The notes under the pieces: model-generated
What the model saw: the letters and a program-made list of their open reading frames with translations, nothing else
Databases searched by the model: none
What the model was told of the DNA's origin: nothing
Made by a program: the position numbers and the translations under genes
Part shown: positions 55,628 through 64,000 of the stretch, one piece after another
Position numbering within the stretch: position 1 is the first letter of the stretch
Layout: every line of letters starts with the position of its first letter
Source: Burkholderiaceae bacterium
GTDB lineage: Bacteria > Pseudomonadota > Gammaproteobacteria > Burkholderiales > Burkholderiaceae_C
DNA length: 64,000 nucleotides
Direction: 5' to 3'
Assembly: GCA_026125795.1 (NCBI GenBank)
Contig: JAHCKM010000005.1
Location: forward strand, 434,001-498,000

Positions 55628-56347
55628 ATGAGCGTGGTGCGTGCGGTGTTGCCGCCGCGGGCCCGCCGTTGGCTGCGCCGCGTCTATGGAGCACGGCGTT
55701 TCGATGGCGCGATGCGGCGCTTTGCGGCCGACCCCGTGGCGGCCGTCGCACCCGGCAACGGCTTGCTGGCCGAGTTGATTGCGGCGTGGGGCAATCCGGG
55801 CTGGAGCGCGCAGGAGGAGTACCTGCGGGTCTGCGTCACGCATGCCCTGCGCTCCAACGGTCCCACGCTGGAGTGCGGCTCGGGCCTGTCCACCCTGCTG
55901 CTGGGCGTCGTGGCGCAACGCAACCGGTCCGAACACTGGGCGCTGGAGCACGAGCGCGAATGGAGCGTGCGCGTGGGCCGCACCGTGGCGCGTTATGGCC
56001 TCTCGGCCGTGCGCCTGAGCACGGCGCCGCTCAAGCACTACAACGGCTTCGACTGGTACGACCCGCCGCTGCACGACATGCCGCAGCACTTCGCACTGGT
56101 GGTGTGTGACGGTCCACCCACGGGAACGTTGGGCGGACGCTACGGCATGGTGCCGGTGATGCGCGAGCGCCTGCGCCCGGGTTGTGTGATCCTGCTCGAC
56201 GACGCCTGGCGCGAAGACGAGCGTGTCGTGGCGCGGCGCTGGCAGGCCGAGCTCGATTCCACGCACGAACTGGTGGCCTGCAAGAAGCCCTACATCCGCA
56301 TGGTGGTGACCGGGGCTGCGGCTCCGGGGCTTTTCAAGCCGGCCTGA
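55628..56347 (+). CDS. Putative SAM-dependent methyltransferase-like protein
   Basis: A 239-residue protein from ATG 55628, which has GGTGAG upstream; ATG 55610 is an alternative. LECGSGLSTLLLGVVA resembles SAM-binding motif I, EHWALEHEREWSVRV fits motif II with the acidic residue, and ALVVCDGPPTG resembles motif IV. Similar proteins are annotated as class I methyltransferases of unknown target. It converges on the FAD monooxygenase with a 4-base gap. No close functional context is seen. Confidence 0.65.
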   Translation: MSVVRAVLPPRARRWLRRVYGARRFDGAMRRFAADPVAAVAPGNGLLAELIAAWGNPGWSAQEEYLRVCVTHALRSNGPTLECGSGLSTLLLGVVAQRNRSEHWALEHEREWSVRVGRTVARYGLSAVRLSTAPLKHYNGFDWYDPPLHDMPQHFALVVCDGPPTGTLGGRYGMVPVMRERLRPGCVILLDDAWREDERVVARRWQAELDSTHELVACKKPYIRMVVTGAAAPGLFKPA

Positions 56348-56351
56348 GGGC

Positions 56352-57536
56352 TCAGAGCTCCGCGGCCCAGGGGTCGTACGGATACAGCCACTCGTTGCGC
56401 GAGCGCGCGATGTCGCGTTCCACGAAGGCCTGGCGCATCGCCGCGGCATCGGCGATGTGGTAGAGCTCTCCCATCTCGTCGGACTCGCGGATCACGCGCG
56501 CCGTGCGCGGACCGCGGTGGCGGTGGTAGGCGGCGAGCTGCTCGGCCAGCGGCGCGGCGATGTCGAGCGCACGTGCCAGCACGGCCGCATCCTCGATCGC
56601 CATCGCCGCGCCCTGGGCCATGTACGGCAAGGTGGCGTGCACCGCGTCGCCGAGCAGCGTGACGCGGGCGCTGCTCCAGCGTTCGACCGGCGCGCGCCGG
56701 TTCAGCGCCAGCCGGTGACAGGGCTCGCGGTCGAGCGCATCGATCACCGCACGCACCATCGGATGCCAGCCGGCGTAGTCGTCGCTCAGCTCCTGCCACG
56801 GGCGGCGCGCGCTCCATGACTCCTCGTCGGCCGTGCGCTCGACGCAGCCCACAAAGTTGAGCAGGCGGCCAGCGCGCAGGTAGTACGTCACCGCATGGTT
56901 GCGCGGCCCGCACCAGATGGTCGAGACGATGTCGGTGCGCAGCGCGGGCGCGATGCGCTCGATTGGCACGGTACAGCGCCAGGCGAGTTGGCCGGTGAAC
57001 ACCGGCGCGTCCGGACCGACGGTGTGCCGGCGCACCATCGACTTGATGCCGTCGGCGCCGACCACGAGGTCGGCCTGCCAAGCCGGGCCCTGTTCGAAAG
57101 ACACCGTCACGCCGTCGTCGCGTTCGTGCAGCGCGGTGGCGCGCGCGCCGAGCACCAGTGCCTGCGCATCGAGCGTATGCACCGCGGCGCGCAGCGCGTC
57201 GTGCAGGTCACGCCGGTGCAGCTGGAAATACGGCGCACCGTGGCGCTGTTCGTGCTGCTCGCCGAGCGGCAGGCGGTGCAGCAGCTCGCCGTCGTCGAAG
57301 CGTCGGAACTCGAACGCTTTGGGACGCACGGCCAACGGCTCGAGCACGGCGCGCAGACCCAGCCGGTCGAGCACCTTCATCGCGTTGGCGCTCATCTGGA
57401 TGCCGGCTCCAACCTCGCCGAGCACCGCGGATTGTTCGGCCACGCGCACCCGATGGCCGCGCTGCAGCAGCGTCGCGGCAGCGGCCAGCCCGCCGAGGCC
57501 GGCGCCGACGATCGCGATGTTCAGGCGCGGGGTCAA
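56352..57536 (-). CDS. FAD-dependent aromatic monooxygenase (salicylate/3-hydroxybenzoate hydroxylase type)
   Basis: A 394-residue flavin monooxygenase with IAIVGAGLGGLAAAATLLQRGH, the DG motif VGADGIKS, the GD motif VTLLGDAVHATLPYMAQGA and an N-terminal GAGIQMSANAMKVLDRLGL as in 3-hydroxybenzoate 6-hydroxylase and salicylate hydroxylase. It would hydroxylate an aromatic acid with NAD(P)H and O2. I chose TTG 57536, four bases after the Bug-protein stop; no better start is near. The two genes form a leftward operon. Confidence 0.85.
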   Translation of the reverse strand: MTPRLNIAIVGAGLGGLAAAATLLQRGHRVRVAEQSAVLGEVGAGIQMSANAMKVLDRLGLRAVLEPLAVRPKAFEFRRFDDGELLHRLPLGEQHEQRHGAPYFQLHRRDLHDALRAAVHTLDAQALVLGARATALHERDDGVTVSFEQGPAWQADLVVGADGIKSMVRRHTVGPDAPVFTGQLAWRCTVPIERIAPALRTDIVSTIWCGPRNHAVTYYLRAGRLLNFVGCVERTADEESWSARRPWQELSDDYAGWHPMVRAVIDALDREPCHRLALNRRAPVERWSSARVTLLGDAVHATLPYMAQGAAMAIEDAAVLARALDIAAPLAEQLAAYHRHRGPRTARVIRESDEMGELYHIADAAAMRQAFVERDIARSRNEWLYPYDPWAAEL

Positions 57537-57540
57537 GTGC

Positions 57541-58548
57541 TCAATCGGCGGTGATGCGCTGGGCCTTGATGACCTGGGCCCAGCGCTGCGCATCGCGTTC
57601 GATCAGCGCGGCGAACTCCTGCGGGCTGCTGTGCGCCGGTGTCATGCCCTGCGTCTCGAACGCGGTCTTGACCTCGGGCAGCGCAAGAATGCTTTTCAGC
57701 TCGGCGTTCAAGCGCTCCATCAGCGGCTTGGGCGTTCCTTTGGGCGCGAGTACGCCGTACCACATGTCGACGTCGAGGTTGCCGAGCTGCAGCGCGCGCA
57801 GCGGCGGTACGTTGGGCAGCAGCGCGTGCGGCTTGTCGCTGCTGATGGCCAGCGCGTGCAGCGATCCGGCCCTGACATGCTGCAGCGCCACGTGGATCGG
57901 CAGGAACATCAGGTCGATCTGCCCACCGAGCAAGTCGGCTACCGCGGGGCCGGTGCCGCGGTAGGGGATGTGGGTGATGAACACCTGCGCCTGGTTCTTC
58001 ACCAGCTCCATCGCCAAGTGGTGCGGCGTGCCGTTGCCGGGCGAACCGTAGTTGAGCGCGCCGGGCCTCGCCTTGGCGCGTGCGATCAGGTCGGCGGCAC
58101 TGGTGATGCCGGTCTTCGGGTGCGCCACCAGCAGCAGCTGGCCCCAGCTGGTGACCGATACCGGCTCGAGGTCGCGCACCGCGTCGAAGGACAGGTTGGG
58201 GTATAGCGCGCGGTTCATCACCAGCGTGTTCACCGTGACCAGCAGCGTCGATCCATCGGGCGCGGCGCGCACCACGGCCTCGGTGCCGAGATTGCCGGAG
58301 GCGCCGGTGCGGTTCTCCACCACCACCGGGCGGCCCAGCCGCTCGGAGAGCTTGGGGCCGATCTGGCGCGCGATCAGATCGATGCCGGTGCCGGGCGTGA
58401 ACGGCACGATCAGCTTGAGCGGCGTGGCAGCCGGCGCGGTCTGCGCGTGTGCCGCAGTGCCGGCCAAGCCGAGTGCGACAGCGGCTGCAGCGCGCAGCAG
58501 GGCGCGACGGCTGGCACGCGATGAGATCGGTCCGGCGGCGCGCTTCAT
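57541..58548 (-). CDS. Tripartite tricarboxylate transporter substrate-binding protein (Bug family)
   Basis: The 335-residue protein has an export signal with SRRALLRAAAAVALGLAGTAAHA, then Bug hallmarks: LIVPFTPGTGIDLIARQIGPKL, VVENRTGASGNLGTEAVVRA, GSPGNGTPHHLAMEL and HIPYRGTGPAVADLLGGQIDLMF. It binds a carboxylate in the periplasm. No membrane TctA/TctB genes are in the window; orphan Bug genes are common in Burkholderiales. With the aromatic monooxygenase downstream it may sense or import that enzyme's substrate. Confidence 0.92.
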   Translation of the reverse strand: MKRAAGPISSRASRRALLRAAAAVALGLAGTAAHAQTAPAATPLKLIVPFTPGTGIDLIARQIGPKLSERLGRPVVVENRTGASGNLGTEAVVRAAPDGSTLLVTVNTLVMNRALYPNLSFDAVRDLEPVSVTSWGQLLLVAHPKTGITSAADLIARAKARPGALNYGSPGNGTPHHLAMELVKNQAQVFITHIPYRGTGPAVADLLGGQIDLMFLPIHVALQHVRAGSLHALAISSDKPHALLPNVPPLRALQLGNLDVDMWYGVLAPKGTPKPLMERLNAELKSILALPEVKTAFETQGMTPAHSSPQEFAALIERDAQRWAQVIKAQRITAD

Positions 58549-58639
58549 CGGAAAGGCCCCTTGCAGTGCAGCAGCTGAAGCAGCATTGTGCAACGCACGC
58601 GCGGCGTGGCGACAATCGGGCATGCCAAGAGGAGGGTGC

Positions 58640-59929
58640 ATGAACCGACCCGACGATTCGAACGAACCGCTGCTCGCCCCGGGGCTCAAGGGCTTCCCGC
58701 ATCGGCATGCACCGGTGGCGCGGCGCAACGTCGGTGCGCTCGGCTGGCACGTGCTGGCCGACGACCTGCCGCTGCCGGTGGCGCTGCTCAAGCGCAGCGC
58801 GCTGGAGCACAACATCGCCTGGATGCAGCGTTTCGCCCGTGAGCGCGGCATCGACCTGGTGCCGCACGGCAAGACGACGATGTCGCCGCAACTGTTCCGC
58901 CGCCAGCTCGACGCCGGCGCGTGGGGCATCACGGTGGCCAACGTGACGCAGCTCGCCGTTGCGGTGGCCGCCGGCGCACGCCGCACGCTGATCGCCAACC
59001 AGGTGCTCGCCGATGGCGACCTGGCCGCGATCCAGGCCCAGCTCGCCGAACACCGCGACCTGCGCGTGGTGTTCCTGGTCGACTCGATGGCGCAGTCGGC
59101 CCTGATCGAAGCCTGGCACGGCGATCACCCCGGCAGCGCGCCGTTCGAGGTGATGGTCGAGATCGGCGTGCCGGGCGGCCGCACCGGCTGCCGCACGTTC
59201 GACCAGGCGCTGGAACTGGCGCGCCGTCTGCATGCCAGCGCCGCGATGCGGCTGGTGGGCATCGAATGTTATGAAGGCCTCGGTGCCAAAGGCCGCACCG
59301 AAGACGACGTGCCGTACGCACGCGCACTGATGGACCGCGTCGAGGCGATCGCGCGGCAGGCCGCGCGCGAAGGCCTGTTCGATGCCGACGAGGTGCTGTT
59401 GTCGGCGGGCGGTTCGGCCATCTTCGACCTGGTGGCGGGCCGACTGAAGCCCGACCTCGGCCGGCCGGTGCGCGGCCTGCTGCGCTCGGGCTGTTATGTC
59501 ACGCACGACCACGGCAACTACGGTCGCATGCTGGCCCAGGTGGCGCAGCGCTGCGGCTGCGAGCGCACGCTGCAGCCGGCGCTGGAGGTGTGGACCCTGG
59601 TGCAGTCGTGCCCGGAGCCGGGGCTGGCGCTGCTCACCGCCGGGCGGCGCGACCTGTCGTTTGACATCGAGATGCCGATCCCGATGGCACGCGCCGCGCG
59701 CGGCGTCCGCGGCGCAGGGCCGGTGCCTGCCAGCTGGAAGGTGGTGGGGCTGAACGACCAGCATGCGCACCTGCGCTGGGACGCCGCCGATGCCGCGTTG
59801 GCCCCGGTGGTGGGCGAGCGCGTCGGCCTCGGCATCTCGCACCCTTGCACCACGTTCGACAAGTGGCATTGGATGCCGGTGGTCGACGACGACTACCGCG
59901 TGGTCGATGCGATCACGACACGCTTCTAG
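58640..59929 (+). CDS. D-serine dehydratase-like / amino acid deaminase (fold-type III PLP enzyme)
   Basis: A 429-residue protein with an AlaR-type barrel: the PLP lysine in [29 protein letters not shown], and a C-terminal domain ending [18 protein letters not shown]. The His-x-Cys there matches the zinc site of eukaryotic-type (DSD1) D-serine dehydratases. It likely deaminates a D-3-hydroxy amino acid. ATG 58640 follows an excellent AGGAGGG. It is divergent from the Bug gene and 47 bases before a class III aminotransferase, perhaps in one operon. Confidence 0.85.
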   Translation: MNRPDDSNEPLLAPGLKGFPHRHAPVARRNVGALGWHVLADDLPLPVALLKRSALEHNIAWMQRFARERGIDLVPHGKTTMSPQLFRRQLDAGAWGITVANVTQLAVAVAAGARRTLIANQVLADGDLAAIQAQLAEHRDLRVVFLVDSMAQSALIEAWHGDHPGSAPFEVMVEIGVPGGRTGCRTFDQALELARRLHASAAMRLVGIECYEGLGAKGRTEDDVPYARALMDRVEAIARQAAREGLFDADEVLLSAGGSAIFDLVAGRLKPDLGRPVRGLLRSGCYVTHDHGNYGRMLAQVAQRCGCERTLQPALEVWTLVQSCPEPGLALLTAGRRDLSFDIEMPIPMARAARGVRGAGPVPASWKVVGLNDQHAHLRWDAADAALAPVVGERVGLGISHPCTTFDKWHWMPVVDDDYRVVDAITTRF

Positions 59930-59976
59930 GCCACCCGAGGCCGCCGACAATCAAAGCCAACCCACAAGGGCCCGAC

Positions 59977-61350
59977 ATGACCGCAGCCATCACGCCCGCC
60001 GCCCAGCGCGACATCGCGCACCACCTGCATCCGTACACCCAGTTGCGCGCGTTCGAGCGCGATGGACCGCTGGTGATCGTGCGCGGCGACGGCGTGCACG
60101 TGATCGACGAGCACGGCAAGCGCTACATCGAAGGCATGGCAGGCTTGTGGTGCGCGTCGCTCGGCTTCAGCGAGACGCGGCTCGCCGATGCCGCCGCGCG
60201 GCAGATGCGCACGCTGCCCTACTACCACACCTTCTCGGGCAAGGTGCCCGGCCCGGCCACCGACCTGGTGGAGGCGCTGGTGCGCTGGTCGCCGCTGCCC
60301 AACACGCGCGTGCTGTTCGCCAACTCGGGCTCGGAGAGCAACGACACCGCGTTCAAGTTGGTGCGCTACTACAACAATGCGCGCGGCCGGCCCGACAAGA
60401 AGAAGATCATCGCGCGCGTCAAGGGCTACCACGGCGTCACCGCGGCGGCGGCATCGTTGTCGGGGCTGCCGGTGATGCACCAGCACTTCGACCTGCCGCT
60501 GCCCGGCGTGCTGCGTGTGGGTTGTCCGCACGCCTACCAGTACGCGCACGACGGCGAAAGCGAGAGCGCGTTCGTCGAACGGCTGGCGCGTGAACTGGAG
60601 GAGACGATCCAGAACGAGGGCCCGGACACGATCGCCGCTTTCATCGCCGAGCCGGTGCAGGGCGCCGGCGGTGTGGTGATCCCGCCGCCGGGGTACTTCG
60701 ATCGGGTGCAGGCGATCCTGAAGAAGCACGACATCCTGTTCATCGTCGACGAGGTGATCACCGGATTCGGCCGCCTGGGCCAGCCGTTCGGCTCGCAGGT
60801 GTTTCACCTGCAGCCCGATCTCGTGACGGTGGCCAAGCAGCTCACCGCGGCCTATGTGCCGATGTCGGCCCTGTTCGTCAGCGATCCGATCTATCAGGTG
60901 GTGGCCGACGCCAGCGCCGGGGTGGGGAGCTTCGGCCATGGCTACACCTACAGCGGCCATCCGCTGGCCTGTGCCGTGGCGCTCGAGACGCTGCGCATCT
61001 ACGAGAGCGACGACATCATCGGCCACGTACAGCGCGTGGCGCCGCGGCTGCAGCAGGGCTTGCGGCGCTTCGAGGGCCACGAGCTGGTGGGTCACGTGCG
61101 CGGCATGGGACTGATCGGCGCGATCGAGCTGGCCGAGGATCCCAAGCGCCGCAAGCCGTTCGATCCCGCGCGCGGGGTCGGCGCCTACTTTGTGCGCCGT
61201 GCGCAGGAGCATGGATTGATCACGCGCGTGCTGGGCGGCGACATCATCGCGTTCTCGCCGCCGCTGATCATCAGCGAGGCCGAGATCGACACGATGCTGC
61301 AGTGTGCCGAGCGCGCGCTGGCCGATACGCTGAAGTGGCTCAAATCCTGA
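59977..61350 (+). CDS. Class III PLP-dependent aminotransferase
   Basis: A 457-residue omega-aminotransferase: [44 protein letters not shown], the acidic cofactor motif [12 protein letters not shown] and the PLP-lysine motif [16 protein letters not shown]. The sequence resembles beta-alanine/4-aminobutyrate/polyamine:pyruvate transaminases of the class often named aspartate aminotransferase family protein. ATG 59977 has AAGGG upstream. The natural amine donor is unknown. Confidence 0.93.
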   Translation: MTAAITPAAQRDIAHHLHPYTQLRAFERDGPLVIVRGDGVHVIDEHGKRYIEGMAGLWCASLGFSETRLADAAARQMRTLPYYHTFSGKVPGPATDLVEALVRWSPLPNTRVLFANSGSESNDTAFKLVRYYNNARGRPDKKKIIARVKGYHGVTAAAASLSGLPVMHQHFDLPLPGVLRVGCPHAYQYAHDGESESAFVERLARELEETIQNEGPDTIAAFIAEPVQGAGGVVIPPPGYFDRVQAILKKHDILFIVDEVITGFGRLGQPFGSQVFHLQPDLVTVAKQLTAAYVPMSALFVSDPIYQVVADASAGVGSFGHGYTYSGHPLACAVALETLRIYESDDIIGHVQRVAPRLQQGLRRFEGHELVGHVRGMGLIGAIELAEDPKRRKPFDPARGVGAYFVRRAQEHGLITRVLGGDIIAFSPPLIISEAEIDTMLQCAERALADTLKWLKS

Positions 61351-61351
61351 G

Positions 61352-62569
61352 TCAGGGCGCGCGGCGCAAACGCTGCAGCATCAGCGGCTTGAACGGCGGC
61401 TGCACACCGTCGCAGTAGCGCACCGGCGTGCCGGTGCCGCGTTCCGTCACCTCGAGGTCGCGACCGAGGTCGAACGGCGCCAGGAAGACCGAGAAGCCGA
61501 TCCGTGCCCGGGCGGGCCGGCACGTGAAGAGCCCGGGCCAGGCCGTCTGGCCGACGGCGAGCGCATCAAAAGGACTGAACCCGTCGCTGTCCATCAGCTG
61601 GCCCTGCCAGAACTCGAGCCAGCCTTCGCTGCGCTCGGCCAACCACGCGGCGAGCGCGTCGCCGCGGCGCAGCTGCTCGAGATCGCGCGCGCCGATGGTG
61701 AGCGTGATGGCCAGGTCAAACGGCACCAGCGTGACCGGCACGCCGGCGTCGAGGATCGCCTGCACCGACGCCACGTCGTGCGAGACGTTGAAGTCGCTGA
61801 AGTGAAACCACCAGTGCCGGCCCGGATGGAACAGGCGCCCCGGCGACTTGCCGCCGACGAAGACGATGCGATCGATGCGGCGCACGACCTCCGGATGGCA
61901 CAACAGCAGTGTCGCCACGTTGGTGGCCGGCCCTTGCGCCACGATGGTGAGCCGCGTGCGCATCAGCGCCTCGGCCATGGCCTTGGAGGCCGGCGTCGGT
62001 CGCCATCGGCCGTCGGCCGGCGCGTCGCTGCCGGGCACCACCGGCACGTCCTGACCGGCCGCGCGCAACAGCGTGCGCGCCAGCTCGGCGCGCTCGACGG
62101 GCGAAGGTCCGGGATTGCCGAACACGGTGCTGACGCCCACCAACTGAAGCTCGGGGGCCCGCGCGGCGAGCGCCAGCGCCCAACAATCGTCGACATCGGA
62201 CGTGTCCTTCCAACCGCATGCCGGATCGGCGTCAAGCCACACCGGCTTGGGTGTGCCGGCGGGGCGCTCGATGACCGTCGGCGCACGCACGGCCGATGCG
62301 CTGCGCGCCCCACGTGCCGTGAGCGCCGTCGCGGTCGCCCCGGCGACGAGCGCCAACAAGACCGTGTTGACCACCAGGGCCGGGGTCGCGAAGCGGCAGC
62401 GGCGCAGCAACAGCAAGCCCAGCACCGGCCACAACCACAACACCGCGAGCCCCACGGTCTCGGCCTGTGACCGGACGTCGGCGTTGGAGAGGCTGAAGCC
62501 CACGGCGAGCAGCCATGTCGCGGCAAAACCGGCGAGCGGCACGATCCATGCGACGCGGCGCGGAGGCAT
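61352..62569 (-). CDS. Membrane-anchored nucleoside hydrolase-like protein (IUNH family)
   Basis: From ATG 62569 the protein has 405 residues. The first ~100 contain about three membrane helices (LAGFAATWLLAVGFSL; GLAVLWLWPVLGLLLL; ALVVNTVLLALVAGA). The rest is an inosine/uridine nucleoside hydrolase-like domain: the metal motif is split (WLDADPACGWKDTSDVDDCWAL rather than DxDPGxDDAxAL), then VVPGSDAP, IVAQGPATNVATLL and DFNVSHDVASVQAIL. Calcium ligands seem kept. A membrane anchor on this family is unusual. It converges on the aminotransferase with a one-base gap. Confidence 0.78.
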   Translation of the reverse strand: MPPRRVAWIVPLAGFAATWLLAVGFSLSNADVRSQAETVGLAVLWLWPVLGLLLLRRCRFATPALVVNTVLLALVAGATATALTARGARSASAVRAPTVIERPAGTPKPVWLDADPACGWKDTSDVDDCWALALAARAPELQLVGVSTVFGNPGPSPVERAELARTLLRAAGQDVPVVPGSDAPADGRWRPTPASKAMAEALMRTRLTIVAQGPATNVATLLLCHPEVVRRIDRIVFVGGKSPGRLFHPGRHWWFHFSDFNVSHDVASVQAILDAGVPVTLVPFDLAITLTIGARDLEQLRRGDALAAWLAERSEGWLEFWQGQLMDSDGFSPFDALAVGQTAWPGLFTCRPARARIGFSVFLAPFDLGRDLEVTERGTGTPVRYCDGVQPPFKPLMLQRLRRAP

Positions 62570-62736
62570 CGAAGAAGGATTCCCACAAGTCGGCTTGGCC
62601 AACTCGGCAAAGACGGCAATGCCCGTGCCTTGGTGCCGGCGCGGCCGGACCTCGCATGCGAATCGAATGTCCGATTGCGGCCGGCAGGCACCGCATCACC
62701 GCGTCACACTGTCGGCGAACCGTGGAGATTCATCGG

Positions 62737-63483
62737 ATGAACGCCCGCGATCCGCACACCTTCGACGCCGTGGCGCACGACATCGCGCGCCGCATCGATG
62801 CCATGGTCTGGCCGCAGCTGGAGGCCGAGCTGGACGCACACGGCGCCGCGTGCCTGCGTGCGTTGATCACGCCCGCTGAATGTCGCGCGCTGGCCGCGCT
62901 GTACGACGTCGATGGCGCGTTTCGCAGCCGCGTGGTGATGGCGCGTCACGGCTTCGGCCGGGGCGAGTACCGCTACTTTCGCCATCCGCTGCCGCCGCTG
63001 GTCGCCGCGTTGCGCGGCGCGCTGTACCCCCGGCTGGTGCCGCTGGCCAACCGCTGGCACGAGGCGATGGGCCTGCCGGCGCGCTTTCCCGGCAGCCACG
63101 AGGCCTTCGTGCGGCGCTGCCATGCCGCGGGGCAGACGCGGCCCACGCCGCTGCTGCTGCGTTACGGCGCCGGCGACTACAACTGCCTGCACCAGGACGT
63201 GTACGGCGAGCACGTGTTCCCGTTGCAGCTGGTGTTGCTGCTGTCGCAGCCTGGGCACGACTTCGACGGCGGCGAGTTGGTGATGACCGAGCAACGCCCG
63301 CGTTTGCAGACCCGGCCGATGGTGCTCCCGCTGCAGCAGGGCGACGCCGCGATCATCGCGGTGTGCCACCGGCCGGTGCGCGGTTCACGCGGCTTCTATC
63401 GCGTGAACCTGCGCCACGGCGTCAGCCGCGTGCGCAGCGGCCAGCGATTCACCGCCGGCGTGATCTTTCACGACGCGGCGTGA
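62737..63483 (+). CDS. 2-oxoglutarate/Fe(II)-dependent oxygenase
   Basis: A 248-residue protein with a prolyl-4-hydroxylase-like double-stranded beta-helix. The iron ligands are His-x-Asp in CLHQDVYGEH and a distal His in NLRHGVSRVRSG, and the 2-oxoglutarate arginine lies just after it. DFDGGELVMTEQRPR and QQGDAAIIAV are the usual core strands. It resembles bacterial proteins annotated 2OG-Fe(II) oxygenase, possibly for repair or hydroxylation; the substrate is not evident. A GGAGATTCATCGG leader precedes ATG 62737. Confidence 0.87.
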   Translation: MNARDPHTFDAVAHDIARRIDAMVWPQLEAELDAHGAACLRALITPAECRALAALYDVDGAFRSRVVMARHGFGRGEYRYFRHPLPPLVAALRGALYPRLVPLANRWHEAMGLPARFPGSHEAFVRRCHAAGQTRPTPLLLRYGAGDYNCLHQDVYGEHVFPLQLVLLLSQPGHDFDGGELVMTEQRPRLQTRPMVLPLQQGDAAIIAVCHRPVRGSRGFYRVNLRHGVSRVRSGQRFTAGVIFHDAA

Positions 63484-63487
63484 ACGA

Positions 63488-64000
63488 TCAGCGCGGCGCC
63501 GCCCGGGCCGCCAGCAGCGACGACAGCTCGATCGCCATGGCATCCGGGCCGCCGTCGACCGCGCCTTGCGCATAGGTGCGCAGCACCGCGTCGGCGATCT
63601 CGGCCACGGCGCCGGTGTCGTGCGCCATCGTGCGGTAGTAGCTCAGGTCCTTCTGCGCGTTGCTCATCGCGAAGCGCAGCGACGACGCGTCGTGTTGCAG
63701 CAGGTAGGGCTTGAGCCGCTCGAGCGCCACACTGGCGCCGCCACCCTTGGCCAGCACATCGACGAACACGTCGCTTGCCACGCCGCAGCGCTGCGCACAG
63801 GCCGCGGCTTCGGAGAGCAACGCGATGAAGCCGAGCGACACGTAGTTGTGTAGCAGCTTCATGCGGTGGCCGGCGCCCACCGACCCCACGTGCGTGATGT
63901 TCTCGGCGAAACACGCCAGCAGCGGCCGGCATTGGGCAAACAGCGCCGCGTCGCCACCCACCAGCAGGTTGAGCCGGCCCTCGGCGGCTTCCTTGGGCGT
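63488..64000 (-). CDS. NAD-binding 3-hydroxyisobutyrate dehydrogenase-family protein, 5' truncated at window edge
   Basis: The frame stays open to base 64000, so the N-terminal Rossmann domain is outside the window. The visible 170 residues contain TPKEAAEGRLNLLVGGD (domain junction), then VGSVGAGHRMKLLHNYVSLGFIALLSEA with the catalytic-lysine motif GxxxKLxxN, and the all-helical C-terminal domain. The family oxidises beta-hydroxyacids with NAD(P). It converges on the oxygenase gene with a 4-base gap. Confidence 0.87.
   Translation of the reverse strand, partial: TPKEAAEGRLNLLVGGDAALFAQCRPLLACFAENITHVGSVGAGHRMKLLHNYVSLGFIALLSEAAACAQRCGVASDVFVDVLAKGGGASVALERLKPYLLQHDASSLRFAMSNAQKDLSYYRTMAHDTGAVAEIADAVLRTYAQGAVDGGPDAMAIELSSLLAARAAPR

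Noticed and set aside
57533-59950. An 805-codon minus-strand frame over the Bug gene and the D-serine dehydratase-like gene
   Set aside because: It overlaps two well-supported genes in the wrong frame and shows low-complexity His/Arg/Gln content.

Overview
The window is GC-rich, densely packed bacterial DNA. Gene content and order (ubiJ-ubiB; fmdB-DUF502-aspS-nudB-EEP-clsB; a Bug-type binding protein; methanolan-type epsE/F/G/L genes) point to a betaproteobacterium of the Burkholderiales, probably near Rubrivivax, Leptothrix or Methylibium. That placement is inferred from gene order; no rRNA or other marker is present.

About 1-45.6 kb is one large exopolysaccharide (EPS) locus. At the left edge are an exosortase-associated acyl-CoA ligase and PLP decarboxylase. 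A four-gene cassette follows (Tat-like exported protein, PqqD-like protein, HprK-like kinase, nucleotidyltransferase-like protein; 2669-5568). Next come nucleotide-sugar genes (tviB, tviC, ugd, wecB; 5745-10722). A rightward assembly operon (10944-21640) holds an initiating phosphotransferase, epsL, gmd, a deacetylase, Wzx, Wzy, a GT2 transferase and an AsnB-like amidotransferase. A leftward pair (GT4, acyltransferase) faces it.

The centre (23.7-28.2 kb) carries putative surface proteins: two convergent paralogous beta-helix lipoproteins and a glycoside-hydrolase-like lipoprotein. A leftward run of eleven genes (40543 down to 28286) contains epsE, epsF, epsG, a second gmd, fcl, a GMC oxidoreductase, a GT4, an FkbM methyltransferase, a WecG-type transferase, a Gfo/Idh/MocA oxidoreductase and an aldo/keto-reductase-like protein. 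Divergent from epsE is a GspA/ExeA-type ATPase fused to a degenerate UDP-GlcNAc 2-epimerase fold. manC and galE close the locus. Together the genes predict an acidic polymer that may contain GlcA, GalNAcA (possibly amidated), ManNAc-derived sugars, L-fucose, Man and Gal, built by a Wzx/Wzy route.

From 45.7 to 55.5 kb lie housekeeping genes (ubiquinone biosynthesis, a sodium:solute symporter, FmdB, DUF502, AspRS, NudB, EEP, cardiolipin synthase) with GC-rich repeats between them. From 55.6 kb to the end are metabolic genes: methyltransferase-like, FAD monooxygenase, Bug protein, D-serine-dehydratase-like, class III aminotransferase, membrane nucleoside hydrolase, 2OG oxygenase and a truncated NAD-dependent dehydrogenase.

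The most notable observations are the ATPase/epimerase-fold fusion, two almost identical gmd copies in inverted orientation that could make a 21-kb EPS segment invertible, an apparent c-di-GMP-binding (MshEN-like) module on the EpsG kinase, and the HprK/PqqD cassette. I saw no tRNA, rRNA, CRISPR array, transposase or integrase.
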